NCBI GenBank assembly: GCA_963715025.1
Contig: CAVQQQ010000008.1
Coordinates: forward strand, 86,196-150,195
DNA length: 64,000 bases
Direction of reading: 5' to 3'
Source: DASSJT01 sp963715025
GTDB taxonomy: Bacteria > Actinomycetota > Actinomycetes > Actinomycetales > Dermatophilaceae
The notes below the pieces were generated by a model, which saw only the letters and a list, made by a program, of their open reading frames with translations, ran no database searches and was not told the DNA's origin. Shown piece after piece: positions 43,289 to 51,918 of this stretch. Position 1 is the stretch's first letter; every line of letters begins with the position of its first letter. The translations under genes were made by a program, and so were the position numbers.

Positions 43289-43756
43289 ATGGATCCGGAG
43301 TCGGCCACGACAGACCAGGCCATGCTGGAAGCGCTCCGGCTGCGCCGCGGTGAGCTGCGCGAGTCGATGGGCGCGCTCGAGCGGGCGATGGCGGCACCGG
43401 CACAGGCAGGTCGGGCGCGCTGGGGTCAGCGGGTTCACGTGGCGCTCGTCGAGCTCTCCGGCGATGTCCGCGAGCACATCGACATCACCGAGGGGCCGGA
43501 CGGGCTGTACCGCGACGTGCTCAAGACCTCGCCGCGACTGTCCGGTGCCGTGAACCGCCTGGTCAGCGAACACCGGCTGATCAACAGCCACGTCGATGAC
43601 CTTCTGGCCCGGCTGCAGACTCCGGAAGGCGCGCAGGACGTCGACACGGTCCGAGACCTTGGCACCGCGCTCATCTCGGTACTGCTGCGCCATCGGCAGC
43701 GCGGCTCCGACCTGGTCTTCGAGGCCTACGAGGTCGACATCGGGGGCGAGACCTGA
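43289..43756 (+). CDS. Hemerythrin-like four-helix protein
   Basis: 155 residues from ATG 43289 behind GGAGG. Histidines and acids fall at helix positions expected for a diiron hemerythrin-like domain: VREHIDITEG, SEHRLINSHVDDLL, and LLRHRQRGSDLVFEAYEVDI. The last block recurs in small actinobacterial proteins of unknown role. Metal binding is inferred, not proven. It stands alone among degraded DNA right of the att repeat. Confidence 0.75.
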   Translation: MDPESATTDQAMLEALRLRRGELRESMGALERAMAAPAQAGRARWGQRVHVALVELSGDVREHIDITEGPDGLYRDVLKTSPRLSGAVNRLVSEHRLINSHVDDLLARLQTPEGAQDVDTVRDLGTALISVLLRHRQRGSDLVFEAYEVDIGGET

Positions 43757-44259
43757 CCGGTCCGCCTGTCGCCAGTTCACCTCCGGTCCGGCGCGTCCGG
43801 GTCCGCGACTCAGTGCGAGGCTCCAAGGGATCCTGGAGTGACGTCCTCATCGCTGGTGCCTGCCTGTCAGCAGAGTCCGACTCGGGATCGCCCATGGGAG
43901 TGCCCCGGCAGGTCACGGGCCATGCGGATGAGGTCCGTGATGAGGCTCTTGAGGGCCTTGAGAATCGCCTGGGGCAAAAGCGGTACCGCTTCACCTCTCG
44001 TCATACGGAATGAGGCGTGACGGACCGTCTCGTGCGCCCGGAAGCCCTCTGGAACGCGGTGGACGCGGACTGCCGCGGTGCGGCCCTGGGCAACCCGCTC
44101 GGCTTCGTCGGGCTGCACGGCTCGGGCCTGAGCGTCCGGGCTGGTGGGCTGGGGCGTTCTCGCCGATGCCGCCGACCTCAGGCCGCCCCGGAGGCGAATG
44201 GGGAGCCGTGGGGCCACGTCGTCGTTGGGCTGGCAGGTACCCGTTAGCGAAAGCAGCGG
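43757..44259. other. Degraded island DNA
   Basis: No intact gene. A plus-strand frame from GTG 44017 (RPEALWNAVDADCRG, LGFVGLHGSGLSVR) reads like a gene start but ends after about 75 residues without a recognised domain. The minus strand is an open frame of skewed composition continuing from the gene to its right. Confidence 0.35.
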
Positions 44260-44899
44260 TCGCGTGTCGACTGAGCCTCGGGATGGCAGCGGCAGGCTGT
44301 GAGGCTGACCAGCCCGCGCCCTTGTGACCTCTTCCTTCTCCCACTTATAGAGCCTGTCGCGTACGCGGTCGAGTGCTTGGTAGACCGCGCAGGCGCTCGT
44401 GGGCGTGCCGCACGAGCAGTTCTCGTCATTGTCATCGTCTCTGTGATGGGCCTCGTCAACCTGAAGGAGAACGCCATAGCGGTGTGTGATGAGCCGCCCG
44501 GCCTTTGCGGTTTTCTCCTCTGCCTCCGTGATCTTGGTCTGCTCGTACCACCTCGTGAGTAACTCCACGGGTCGAGCGTCGAGGCCAGCCTCGAGCGCGC
44601 CCTCCAAGTCGGCGATCCTCGCCTCGCGCGCAAGTCGCGCTGCGTCGACTTCTCCCGACGATCTCCTCGGCCTTCGCAGCCATTGCCTGGGCGTGTTGGC
44701 TCTCGGCGTAACTGTAGGCGGCCTGCCACATCTTGATGTGCTCGGTGTCCCACACCTTGGCCCGGTGGTCGCCCACGTGCTTCGCGCACTCGCCGCAGAC
44801 AAACGTGGTCGGATCTGGACTTGACCTGAACTCGTGGGCGAGGTGACAGCACAAGCAGTCGGCAGACGTCGGTCTGTGCAGCGGGCTGGCGTGCGCCAT
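44260..44899 (-). pseudogene. Unfamiliar Zn-finger/coiled-coil protein gene, one frameshift
   Basis: Two frames joined near 44650 give one sensible protein. The N-terminal part has CLCCHLAHEF and FVCGECAKHVGDH, two CxxC pairs that should bind zinc. A charged helix follows (AYSYAESQHAQAMAAKAEEI, then LAREARIADLEGALEAGLDA). The third part has EKTAKAGRLITHRYG and a CSCGTPTSACAVYQALDRVR segment with more cysteines. I do not recognise the family. The start may be ATG 44899 or a TTG at 44926; the true stop is uncertain because the frame stays open to 43867. Its neighbour at 45074 is also coiled-coil. Confidence 0.55.
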
Positions 44900-45073
44900 G
44901 CCTGGGTTTCTCTCATTGTGGCCCAAATCGCAGCAAGCGGACTTTGTTTCTCCGGCGTCATCCTTCCTCCACCATGCCTTGGAACCAAGGCTGCGCCGGC
45001 GCCAACGGGCTATGGGCCCGACATGGCGGCACCTGTCGTCAGAGGCTTGGTCCGGGCTTCCGGTACCGTGCGC

Positions 45074-45598
45074 TTACTCGCCTTCGATATCACTCCGCTC
45101 TTGCGGTGTGTCAACGCTTGAAACCCCATTGCGGAGACGCAGTTCGTCCTCAAAATCTTCCGCGATGACACTTTCGACCATAAGCAGAAGCAGTCCTCCA
45201 CGGGTGTCTCGATCTGTGCCCGCTCGGGCGACGCCCTTCATCATCTCCAGGCGTTCCCTGATCTCTGCCAATTCGGAATTAGCCCTCTCCGCGGCGCGCA
45301 TGTTCTCCCTCGCTTCGGCGTGGGCGTCCTCAGCAATTTCCTCGGCCCTCTCGGCGTTCTTCTCAGCCTCTTCGACCCCCTGGTTTCCTAACCAGAACCC
45401 AACGGCCGTCGTTGCGAGTGGCAGGACTACCAGCAGGATGTCTTTGCTTCGCTGGAAGACGTCAAGGGTGACTGAGCCATCCACGACGTTGGGCGCATCG
45501 CCGAGGTGGGCGGCAACCACCCCCAGCCACCACGCGAGGACAAGGAACGTGAGAACCGTGACGCTGATCGCCCCCCAGCCCTTCAACTTCTGACTCAT
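45074..45598 (-). CDS. Unfamiliar protein: two membrane helices plus coiled coil
   Basis: 174 residues from ATG 45598. Helices AISVTVLTFLVLAWWLGVVA (about 9-28) and DILLVVLPLATTAVGFWLGN (about 52-71) are followed by a long acidic/basic coiled coil (EEAEKNAERAEEIAEDAHAE, ANSELAEIRERLEMM) and a helical tail. Base composition is visibly less GC-rich than the surroundings, a sign of transfer. No family recognised. It lies about 170 bases upstream of the zinc/coiled-coil gene on the same strand, so they may form a two-gene unit. Confidence 0.78.
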   Translation of the reverse strand: MSQKLKGWGAISVTVLTFLVLAWWLGVVAAHLGDAPNVVDGSVTLDVFQRSKDILLVVLPLATTAVGFWLGNQGVEEAEKNAERAEEIAEDAHAEARENMRAAERANSELAEIRERLEMMKGVARAGTDRDTRGGLLLLMVESVIAEDFEDELRLRNGVSSVDTPQERSDIEGE

Positions 45599-46327
45599 GG
45601 GATGGCACTGTGCCCGCCCCATGCGACCCACACAACCCAGTCGGAGATATTGGTGGCCGGGCTCTCACTTGGCCGGGCATCCGTCGGAAGGGTTCATCGT
45701 CACGAACGAGCGACGACTTGCCTACCAAACCCCTGCCTGCCAGGCCGGCCGAGGCCTCGCCGTGGTGCCCGTCCTGCTCACCCCCGCCTGCCAGTACCGG
45801 CCACGCGTCACACGCCAAGGCGATCGGCCTCGACGGCTCGGGAGCGGTGCTCGAACTAGACCGCGAGTTCCGACGCACCCGACTTCTCGACCGGGCAGCC
45901 AGCAAGGCCGGCCGCCCGGGCCGCCGACAAGGCACTCAATTCGGCATGTGAGTGAACCGGACAGCGGCCTGAGCGGTCGTCCCTCTGACATTGATCCGGC
46001 CCGCGAACGAAGGCAAGTCGGGGCGGTCTCGGATGCGTCCGGGATACAACGTGTGGTTCGGGTTGCAGCACGTAACGGCAACAGGGTTCCACCACTCCGG
46101 TCGTCGCGAGAGGTGCCGGAAGTGCAACCCGACGCAGGGCAACAGTGCCTGGCCGGTCGGTCTGCGATCGGCCGACGACGGGCTCGCGTCGGCGAGCCGA
46201 GCTGGGCTCGGCAGACGCCAGATCGAGCAGGAATCGAGAAGTGTCGGTCAGTGATCGGTCATAGCGTGTCACCACCGGCGAAGTAGCCGTCAGCAACGTT
46301 GACCGCGCACCCTTAAGGAGGCATTAC
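45599..46327. other. Long non-coding stretch, no gene seen
   Basis: Several overlapping frames exist on both strands but none has a believable start, composition or domain. AAGGAGG at its right end is the ribosome binding site of the VOC gene. Confidence 0.45.
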
Positions 46328-46657
46328 ATGAGTCCCACGATCCGCAGCCTGGTGATCCCGGTGTCCGATCTGGACGCCGCCAAGGCGGTGTACAACGCCC
46401 TGCTCGGCTCACCCCACACCGACGAGTCGTACTACGTGGGGTACAACATCAACGGTTTCGAAGTCGGTCTCAATCCGGCCGGCGAGGGTGGGGGACCGGT
46501 GGCCTTCGCCGACGTCGAGGACCTCGACATGACCCGCGAGAGCGTGCTCGCGGCCGGCGCCACGGAGCGCGAGGCGCCGCGTCAGGTCGCACCAGAGGCG
46601 CGTGTCTGCGTGCTCGCCGACGCGGACGGTAACCCGATCGGGCTGCGTGGAAAGTAG
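46328..46657 (+). CDS. VOC-family protein
   Basis: 109 residues: TIRSLVIPVSDLDAAKAVYN opens the first module and VCVLADADGNPIGLRGK closes the second. AAGGAGG lies nine bases before the ATG. It is a single small glyoxalase/bleomycin-resistance-fold protein; substrate unknown. Confidence 0.88.
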   Translation: MSPTIRSLVIPVSDLDAAKAVYNALLGSPHTDESYYVGYNINGFEVGLNPAGEGGGPVAFADVEDLDMTRESVLAAGATEREAPRQVAPEARVCVLADADGNPIGLRGK

Positions 46658-46788
46658 CCGACACGCGGGCAGCGCCGCCTCTGTCGCACAGTGGGGAGGC
46701 TACGCCGCTGCGTTTGCCGACACGGAGACGAGGGCCTGCAAGCTACAGCTTGGGCACCGGATACAGCGCCCAGGGAAGGACGAACGTT

Positions 46789-47325
46789 ATGCCCAATCAC
46801 CGCCGAGAAGAGCTTGTGCCGAGTGCCGACGACGCAGCCGTGGCGGCGTGGCTGGGCCGGCTACAGGATGCCTCCTTCGGCCGGGCCAGCCAGGCGACAC
46901 GCACGGCCTACCCGCCGAACCGACGGATGACCGGAACCCAGCTGGCCGGGTACCTGGCGCGCCGAACATACGCGCTCGCGTCCACCACCCGGCCGGGCGG
47001 CCGTCCGCACGCCGCACCGACGCTGTTCTCCCTCTACGCGGACTCGTTCTGGCTCCCCGCGGTCGCCGGCGCCGCCCGGCTCGGCAATGTCGAGGCCCAT
47101 CCGTGGCTCGCGCTGTCCATCATCGAAGGCGAGCACGACAGCCACGCCGCGGTGCTCACCGAAGGCCCGGCCGGGGTCCTGGCAACCGTTCCGGACGACG
47201 TCCGGAATATCACCGAGCTGCGCAACCGCGGCGGCAGCTTGGACTGGGCCACAGCCTGGATACGGATCAGCCCGCAGCGGCTGTTCAGCTTCGCCGAGGT
47301 CGCCTGGCCGGGTGTATCCGCCTAG
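46789..47325 (+). CDS. Pyridoxamine 5'-phosphate oxidase-like flavin-binding protein
   Basis: 178 residues from ATG 46789. The split-barrel core reads YALASTTRPGGRPHAAPTLF, LYADSFWLPAVAGAARLGNV and HPWLALSIIEGEHDSHAAVL, matching FMN- or F420-binding PNPOx-like proteins. An N-terminal helix of about 45 residues precedes it. It may be a deazaflavin- or flavin-dependent reductase or a sensor; the cofactor cannot be told. Confidence 0.75.
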   Translation: MPNHRREELVPSADDAAVAAWLGRLQDASFGRASQATRTAYPPNRRMTGTQLAGYLARRTYALASTTRPGGRPHAAPTLFSLYADSFWLPAVAGAARLGNVEAHPWLALSIIEGEHDSHAAVLTEGPAGVLATVPDDVRNITELRNRGGSLDWATAWIRISPQRLFSFAEVAWPGVSA

Positions 47326-47350
47326 CTGATGGGCGTGTTGATCGGCACAG

Positions 47351-47665
47351 TTGCATCTAGATGAGTGCGTTTCGTGCTGCACACTGTCCCGTGATGTTCC
47401 TCGTGTACGAATTGGTGCCTTCGCCTTTCTCTATGGGTGGCCAGCGCTCATCATCACGACGTGCATCCTGCTCGCGGTCACGAAGCAGCCCCGCTGGGCG
47501 TCCGCGGCGGGCATCGCCCTGACGGTCGGCGCCGGGCTCGCCTACGTTGCGATCTGGTTCCTGTTCGGAGACTCCAACTTCCGCGAGTCCTACGCCGCTA
47601 TGGCCGTCTGTGCCGTGGCGGGCATGGGCGTCGTCGGGATAGGTGTTGAACGACTGCTCTCGTAA
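47351..47665 (+). CDS. Small membrane protein, start uncertain
   Basis: Up to 104 residues from a TTG, with no ATG or GTG in frame before the first helix. Three hydrophobic segments are clear: AFLYGWPALIITTCILLAV, AAGIALTVGAGLAYVAIWFL and AAMAVCAVAGMGVVGIGVE. No family recognised. It may be the 3' part of a gene that lost its start. Confidence 0.5.
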   Translation: MHLDECVSCCTLSRDVPRVRIGAFAFLYGWPALIITTCILLAVTKQPRWASAAGIALTVGAGLAYVAIWFLFGDSNFRESYAAMAVCAVAGMGVVGIGVERLLS

Positions 47666-47864
47666 GGGAAGGTGTCCTTGCGCACCACACGTGCCGCTGC
47701 CTGAGCACTGAGGGGCGCTCGGGCGCGACCCGCTCATCGGGGCGAGCGAGCGCGGGACAGCGGCATGAGAGCGTGTTTCTGAACTGGACACGGGCAGATT
47801 GACGGGCTGGCGCGTGATCAGAGTCCGCGTCGAGCATCCGAACGCGACCTGCGTCTCCGAAGTG

Positions 47865-48221
47865 TCAAGAGACGTCGTCGGTCTTCTTGTCGAAGCCGAG
47901 GTCCACGGTCAGCGAGTACGGCACCGCGACGTCTACCCCCTGTGTCGTCCTCAGGTTGACGATCCCGTCCTGCCAGATGCGCTTCCAGGTCAGAGTCACC
48001 CGCACATGCTTGCGGGCAGGCACCCGGATCTCGGACATCCGCTGGACGGTGAACGTGGACTTGACCCCAACCGAATGGTGAACCCCCTCGGGGTGAAAAC
48101 CCACACACCAGCAGCCGCCCCAGACCCCGTTGTTGGCCTCCACCAAGTTGGCGAAGTCGCCCCAGGTGTCAGCGGTGAGCGGTCGAGTCGTGTACCCGGA
48201 GTCCGGCGTCTCGTCGGCCAC
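47865..48221 (-). CDS. Chimeric ORF: GNAT N-terminus joined to an unrelated C-terminus
   Basis: 118 residues. The first 48 (RPLTADTWGDFANLVEANNG, WGGCWCVGFHPEGVHHS) match the opening of a known actinobacterial GNAT subfamily. The frame then continues into STFTVQRMSEIRVPARKHVR and DGIVNLRTTQGVDVAVPYSL, which is not GNAT-like and suggests a beta-rich domain. The acetyl-CoA site is missing, so it is not an acetyltransferase. A deletion joining two genes in frame is the simplest reading; I cannot show it is expressed. Confidence 0.5.
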   Translation of the reverse strand: MADETPDSGYTTRPLTADTWGDFANLVEANNGVWGGCWCVGFHPEGVHHSVGVKSTFTVQRMSEIRVPARKHVRVTLTWKRIWQDGIVNLRTTQGVDVAVPYSLTVDLGFDKKTDDVS

Positions 48222-48411
48222 GTGCTTGCACCCCCGCGATACTCGGAACGCTCTGCCGAAGGATTGTCACCCATATCCCCTTGGTGTCACACACCTCCCT
48301 CGGACTGTCGCCGTGATCGATCTGCGGCATTTACGGACGTTTCGGTGGGCGCGGTTCCGCCGAAGTGCGGCCGCATGAACACCCCGGGGTTGTGAGGCCT
48401 GCTTCTTGTGG

Positions 48412-49042
48412 TTAGTCGACTCGCCGACGCAACGTGGCAAGCCCATGTCCGTCCAGCTCGTCCAGCGCCTGCGGGCGACCAGCAATGGCCATCAGCAACG
48501 CCTCTCCCGGGCCGCTGACTTCGGGTCCCTCACCCGGGGTCCAGTCCATGTCCGTTGCGACCAGCTTCAGACCGTTCGCGTTCTTCTTGGCGGTCAGGGT
48601 CGGAGCACGGAACGCGAAGTCGAGGGCCGGCACGAGCCGTTTGGGCGGAATCGTCCGGGGGGAGTCCCAGTGCGCGCCCGATGTTCAGGTGGTGGATCGT
48701 GCCGTCGGTCAGGGCGATTCCACCACCGAACCCCGACGTCAGTCCGCGCGGTCGCAGGTTGCGCGAGACGAGGTCGATGATGGCTTCAGGTCCGATGCTC
48801 TCGTACCTCTTGAGCGCAACGTCATTGACTCCGCTCACGCGGAGTCCACCGCGCACGAAGGTGGCCACCAGGTTCGGGGTGGACAACTCCCCATAGCTGA
48901 CGATGTGGGTTGCGACATGACGCACCCGCCATTCGGTGCAGAGCGACGGCGCCTCCCACTGAGCGGCCGTGAGACCCCGCAGCAGGGCCAGCAATTATTC
49001 GCGCTCTTCCTCGGCGAGCGTCATCAGGTCGGGTTTGCTCAT
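48412..49042 (-). pseudogene. DinB / maleylpyruvate isomerase-type (mycothiol-dependent) gene, broken
   Basis: From ATG 49042 (MSKPDLMTLAEEERE) the frame hits TAA after 15 codons and continues without it as LLALLRGLTAAQWEAPSLCT with the family opening, then VRHVATHIVSYGEL carrying the metal histidine. A frameshift near 48645 leads to PALDFAFRAPTLTAKKNANG and the end ALDELDGHGLATLRRRV. The start overlaps the stop of the SRPBCC gene (ATGA), so it was the third gene of that operon. Stop plus frameshift make it a pseudogene unless the sequence is faulty. Confidence 0.8.
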
Positions 49043-49524
49043 TTGGTGCCCAACTCGCCTCGGGTGAGGGCTTGGTATCTGGCCAGGTAGAGCGGCCAGC
49101 CGTCCTTGGCCTCGACACCGTCCCGCATGGACTCCCAACCAGAGCCATGCCGGTCGATATGTCCGTGCACCAGCGTGACGCGCGTCTGCCCTTCCGCCTC
49201 GGCGGCAAAGGTGACCTCGACCTCGCTGGTACGGCTGAGGTCGGAGGCGACCTGCCAGTCCGGTCCGATGTCCCAGCTGAACGCGATGGCGTGCGGGTCG
49301 AACGCGAGAACCCGGCCCCAACGGCAGATGCTTCCGTCGACGCCACGGTCGTAGACGTCGCCGCCGACCTGCTGCTCGAGCACGGTCTGCTCGATGGGGA
49401 CAGCCAACATGTTGTGCTCACGCGGTTTGATCCGGTCAAGCTCGGCGAACATCCAGAACGCCTCGTCTCGGGGGAGGTCGACAACCACCTCGTGTCGAAC
49501 GGCCCCATCGGATTCAACAGTCAT
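49039..49524 (-). CDS. SRPBCC (AHSA1-type) protein
   Basis: 161 residues from ATG 49524. The START-like fold shows VRHEVVVDLPRDEAFWMFAE, then GGDVYDRGVDGSICRWGRVL and FDPHAIAFSWDIGPDWQVAS. Such proteins follow ArsR regulators in many actinobacteria and bind hydrophobic ligands. It overlaps the ArsR gene by 11 bases and the broken DinB gene by an ATGA, so three genes were co-translated. Confidence 0.9.
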   Translation of the reverse strand: MTVESDGAVRHEVVVDLPRDEAFWMFAELDRIKPREHNMLAVPIEQTVLEQQVGGDVYDRGVDGSICRWGRVLAFDPHAIAFSWDIGPDWQVASDLSRTSEVEVTFAAEAEGQTRVTLVHGHIDRHGSGWESMRDGVEAKDGWPLYLARYQALTRGELGTK

Positions 49525-49846
49525 CCGGCTCCCTTTCCTGCTCGTTGTGTGGTGCGGCCAGATTGCCGAGGGCGTCCGACCAGAACTGGTCGAGCTGCCT
49601 TCGGTACCTCTCCAAGCGCCGCGCGTCGATGCTGTAGACCCGGTGCCGCCCCTGGGGCGCGTCGTGCACGATTCCGGCGTCCCTGAGCACCTTGAGGTGC
49701 TGGCTGACCGCTGGCCTGCTGATGGGCATGTCACCAGCCAGCTCGGCCACGGTGCACGGGCCGTTGGACAGCCGCTCGATGATGGTGCGCCGACTCGCAT
49801 CCCCGAGCAGCGCCCAGGCATCCAACGGGTAAGCGGTCACGAACAC
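49514..49846 (-). CDS. ArsR-family repressor
   Basis: 110 residues, GTG start. YPLDAWALLGDASRRTIIER and CTVAELAGDMPISRPAVSQH with LKVLRDAGIVHDAPQGRHRV form the winged helix-turn-helix. No metal-binding CxC is visible, as is usual in ArsR-SRPBCC pairs, which sense organic ligands. A perfect dyad touches its start codon (49847-49862), so it probably represses itself and the SRPBCC gene. Confidence 0.92.
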   Translation of the reverse strand: MFVTAYPLDAWALLGDASRRTIIERLSNGPCTVAELAGDMPISRPAVSQHLKVLRDAGIVHDAPQGRHRVYSIDARRLERYRRQLDQFWSDALGNLAAPHNEQEREPDDC

Positions 49847-49862
49847 GTAAGTTACTACTTAC
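49847..49862. promoter_or_regulatory. ArsR operator dyad
   Basis: GTAAGT-TACT-ACTTAC, a perfect 6-4-6 inverted repeat directly upstream of the ArsR GTG. Occupancy would block a leaderless or short-leader transcript. Confidence 0.65.
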
Positions 49863-49915
49863 CTGTCGTGTGGGCAAGCCCAAGGTCCGCTGCGGGGAGG
49901 CTGCCAGAGCGCTCG

Positions 49916-50236
49916 TCAGTGGCGCGGGCTGCGCCGGCGCCGGGCGCGCAGCACAAGGCCGGCGAGGATCACACCCATGGCAGCGAGCGCGGTGGTGTCG
50001 ATGGCCGGGATGAAACGGACCTGCCCGTTGGCGATGGTGTAGACGCCGATGCCTCTCACCACGCCGCCGAAGCCACCGCCGCTGCCCTGGTCGTCAGGGC
50101 CGGTGCCGGCGCCTCCGCCGCCGATGGCGACGGCGACCGGGATCACCACGGTCCCATCGCGCTCCACCGGTTCGCCGAACACCCGGCGGATGCCCAGCTG
50201 GTCACCAACTCGGGTCAGGATGTCGTCCGGCGTCAT
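49916..50236 (-). CDS. GerW/YtfJ-family sporulation-type protein
   Basis: 106 residues from ATG 50236 (GTG one codon earlier), with GGAGGTG upstream. The N-terminal MTPDDILTRVGDQLGIRRVF with GEPVERDGTVVIPVAVAIGG is typical of GerW. A glycine-rich loop follows, then VYTIANGQVRFIPAIDTTAL and a C-terminal membrane helix with an RRRR end. In Bacillus the family acts in spores; actinobacterial function is unknown. Confidence 0.8.
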   Translation of the reverse strand: MTPDDILTRVGDQLGIRRVFGEPVERDGTVVIPVAVAIGGGGAGTGPDDQGSGGGFGGVVRGIGVYTIANGQVRFIPAIDTTALAAMGVILAGLVLRARRRRSPRH

Positions 50237-50357
50237 CACGCACCTCCAGTGGCTCGGTCGGGAGCAGGGGTCCAGGCCCAGCAGACCACAGATCCCCGGG
50301 TTGCGAGGCGTCGGCCAGGCGTGGGAAGCCTCCCTCCCCCCCGGAGTGGATTCGAGG

Positions 50358-51536
50358 TCAGCGCGACCTGCGCTGCGTCGCGTGCGCGATGTGGGCGCTG
50401 GCGTCGTCGACCTGGTCGGCTGTGGTCCAGCGGCCGAGCGAGACGCGGATCGTGCACAGGGCCTCGGTGGTCGACAGGCCCATGGCAGTGAGGACAGCGG
50501 AGGGTTCGTCGCGTCCTGCGTGGCAGGCCGACCCGGCGGACACGACGACCTCGCTCAGGTCGGCGAGCAGCCCGAGGGCAGGGGCGCCGTCGATTCGCAC
50601 GTTCGCGGTGTTCGGCAGGCGTTGCGGCGGGTGCCCGTTTCGGTGCACCCGCCCGGGCAGCAGCGTGGCCAGCCGGCCCTCGAGGCGGTCGCGCAAGGTC
50701 TGGAGTCGCAGGGTCTCGCCGTCGGCCAACGAGCCGGCGGCCAGGGCGGCAGCCTCACCGAACCCGACGGCGCAGGCGACGTTCTCGGTGCCGGCACGCA
50801 GGCCGTGCTCCTGACCCCCGCCGCCGATGAGCGGGTGGACCCGGACCCCGGGACGGACGTACAGCGCCCCGATGCCCTTCGGGGCGTACATCTTGTGTCC
50901 GACGAGGGTGAGCAGGTCGACGCCCAGGGCGTCGACGTCGACGTCGACCTTGCCGGCGGACTGGGCGGCGTCGACGTGGAGCAGCACGCCCCTGTCCCGG
51001 GTGGCCTGCGCGATCTGGGCGATGGGCTGGATCGCGCCGGTCTCGTTGTTCGCGTGCATGACTGACACCAACACCGTGTCGGGGGTGATCGTTGCGGCGA
51101 CCTCTGCGGGGTCCACCTGCCCGTGGTGGTCCACGCCCAGATAGGTCACAGCAACACCGTGGAACTCCTCGAGCTCGCGACACGCGGCGAGGACCGCGGG
51201 GTGCTCGGTGACCTGGGTGATGACGTGGCGGCGACGGCCGGGTGGAGCGGCGAGGACGGCGCCTCGAATGGCCAGCGCATTCGCCTCGGACCCGCTGCAG
51301 GTGAACACCACGGTCTCGGCAGTGGCCCCGACGAGCTGGGCCACCTGGTGGCGCGCCAGTTCGAGGCCTGCGTGGGCTGCCGCCCCGTAGGTGTGGCTCG
51401 AGGATGGGTTGCCGAACTCCTGGACCAGGTACGGGGCCAACGACTCGACCACGGCCGGGTCGACAGGGGTGGTGGCGTTGTAGTCGAGGTAGATGGGCCG
51501 CCCGCGCAGTGCAGGATGTCCCGATCGTGCCGCCAT
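50358..51536 (-). CDS. Cysteine desulfurase (NifS/IscS type)
   Basis: 392 residues. IYLDYNATTPVDPAV opens the fold, SGSEANALAI binds PLP phosphate, and HVDAAQSAGK leads to Lys215 in VGHKMYAPKG, the Schiff-base lysine. The persulfide cysteine is Cys338 in VSAGSACHAGRDEPS. It releases sulfane sulfur from cysteine. It follows the DsrE gene by 31 bases and is the last gene of the sulfur operon. Confidence 0.95.
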   Translation of the reverse strand: MAARSGHPALRGRPIYLDYNATTPVDPAVVESLAPYLVQEFGNPSSSHTYGAAAHAGLELARHQVAQLVGATAETVVFTCSGSEANALAIRGAVLAAPPGRRRHVITQVTEHPAVLAACRELEEFHGVAVTYLGVDHHGQVDPAEVAATITPDTVLVSVMHANNETGAIQPIAQIAQATRDRGVLLHVDAAQSAGKVDVDVDALGVDLLTLVGHKMYAPKGIGALYVRPGVRVHPLIGGGGQEHGLRAGTENVACAVGFGEAAALAAGSLADGETLRLQTLRDRLEGRLATLLPGRVHRNGHPPQRLPNTANVRIDGAPALGLLADLSEVVVSAGSACHAGRDEPSAVLTAMGLSTTEALCTIRVSLGRWTTADQVDDASAHIAHATQRRSR

Positions 51537-51567
51537 CGTCCGGCCCTTTCTCTCTCGCGAGCCCGCG

Positions 51568-51918
51568 TCAGAAGACCAGGACCTTGTCGGCGGCCAGGGT
51601 GTGGTCTCCGAGCTCGTCCATCGTGGACCTGGACGCGTCAGCGATGAGCATGTCCGTGGTGATGCCGCGGGCGTCCATGCACGTGCCGCAGCACAGGGTC
51701 CGGCCGCCGTGTCGTGTCACCGAGCCGAGCATCCGGTCGAGCTTGTAGTAGCCGTCGGGGGTCTTCTGCCCCGCCATCGCGGCAGTGACCTCGTCACCCA
51801 TGAGGAAGACCGTCATCTCGACGTCGTCGCGCTTGGCGAGGTTGGCGGCCAGCCGAACGGCGTTGTACGTCGAGTCGACCCCGTAGGCGGACCCGTTGAT
51901 GATCATGAGGGCGTTCAC
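51568..51918 (-). CDS. DsrE/DsrF-like sulfur-carrier protein
   Basis: 116 residues; GTG 51918 overlaps the stop of the PIG-L gene (GTGA), or ATG four codons later. ALMIINGSAYGVDSTYNAVR and VTVFLMGDEV-like VEMTVFLMGDEVTAAM give the DsrE fold, and TLCCGTCMDARGI carries three cysteines at the carrier position. It probably passes persulfide between the rhodaneses and the desulfurase. Confidence 0.88.
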   Translation of the reverse strand: MNALMIINGSAYGVDSTYNAVRLAANLAKRDDVEMTVFLMGDEVTAAMAGQKTPDGYYKLDRMLGSVTRHGGRTLCCGTCMDARGITTDMLIADASRSTMDELGDHTLAADKVLVF

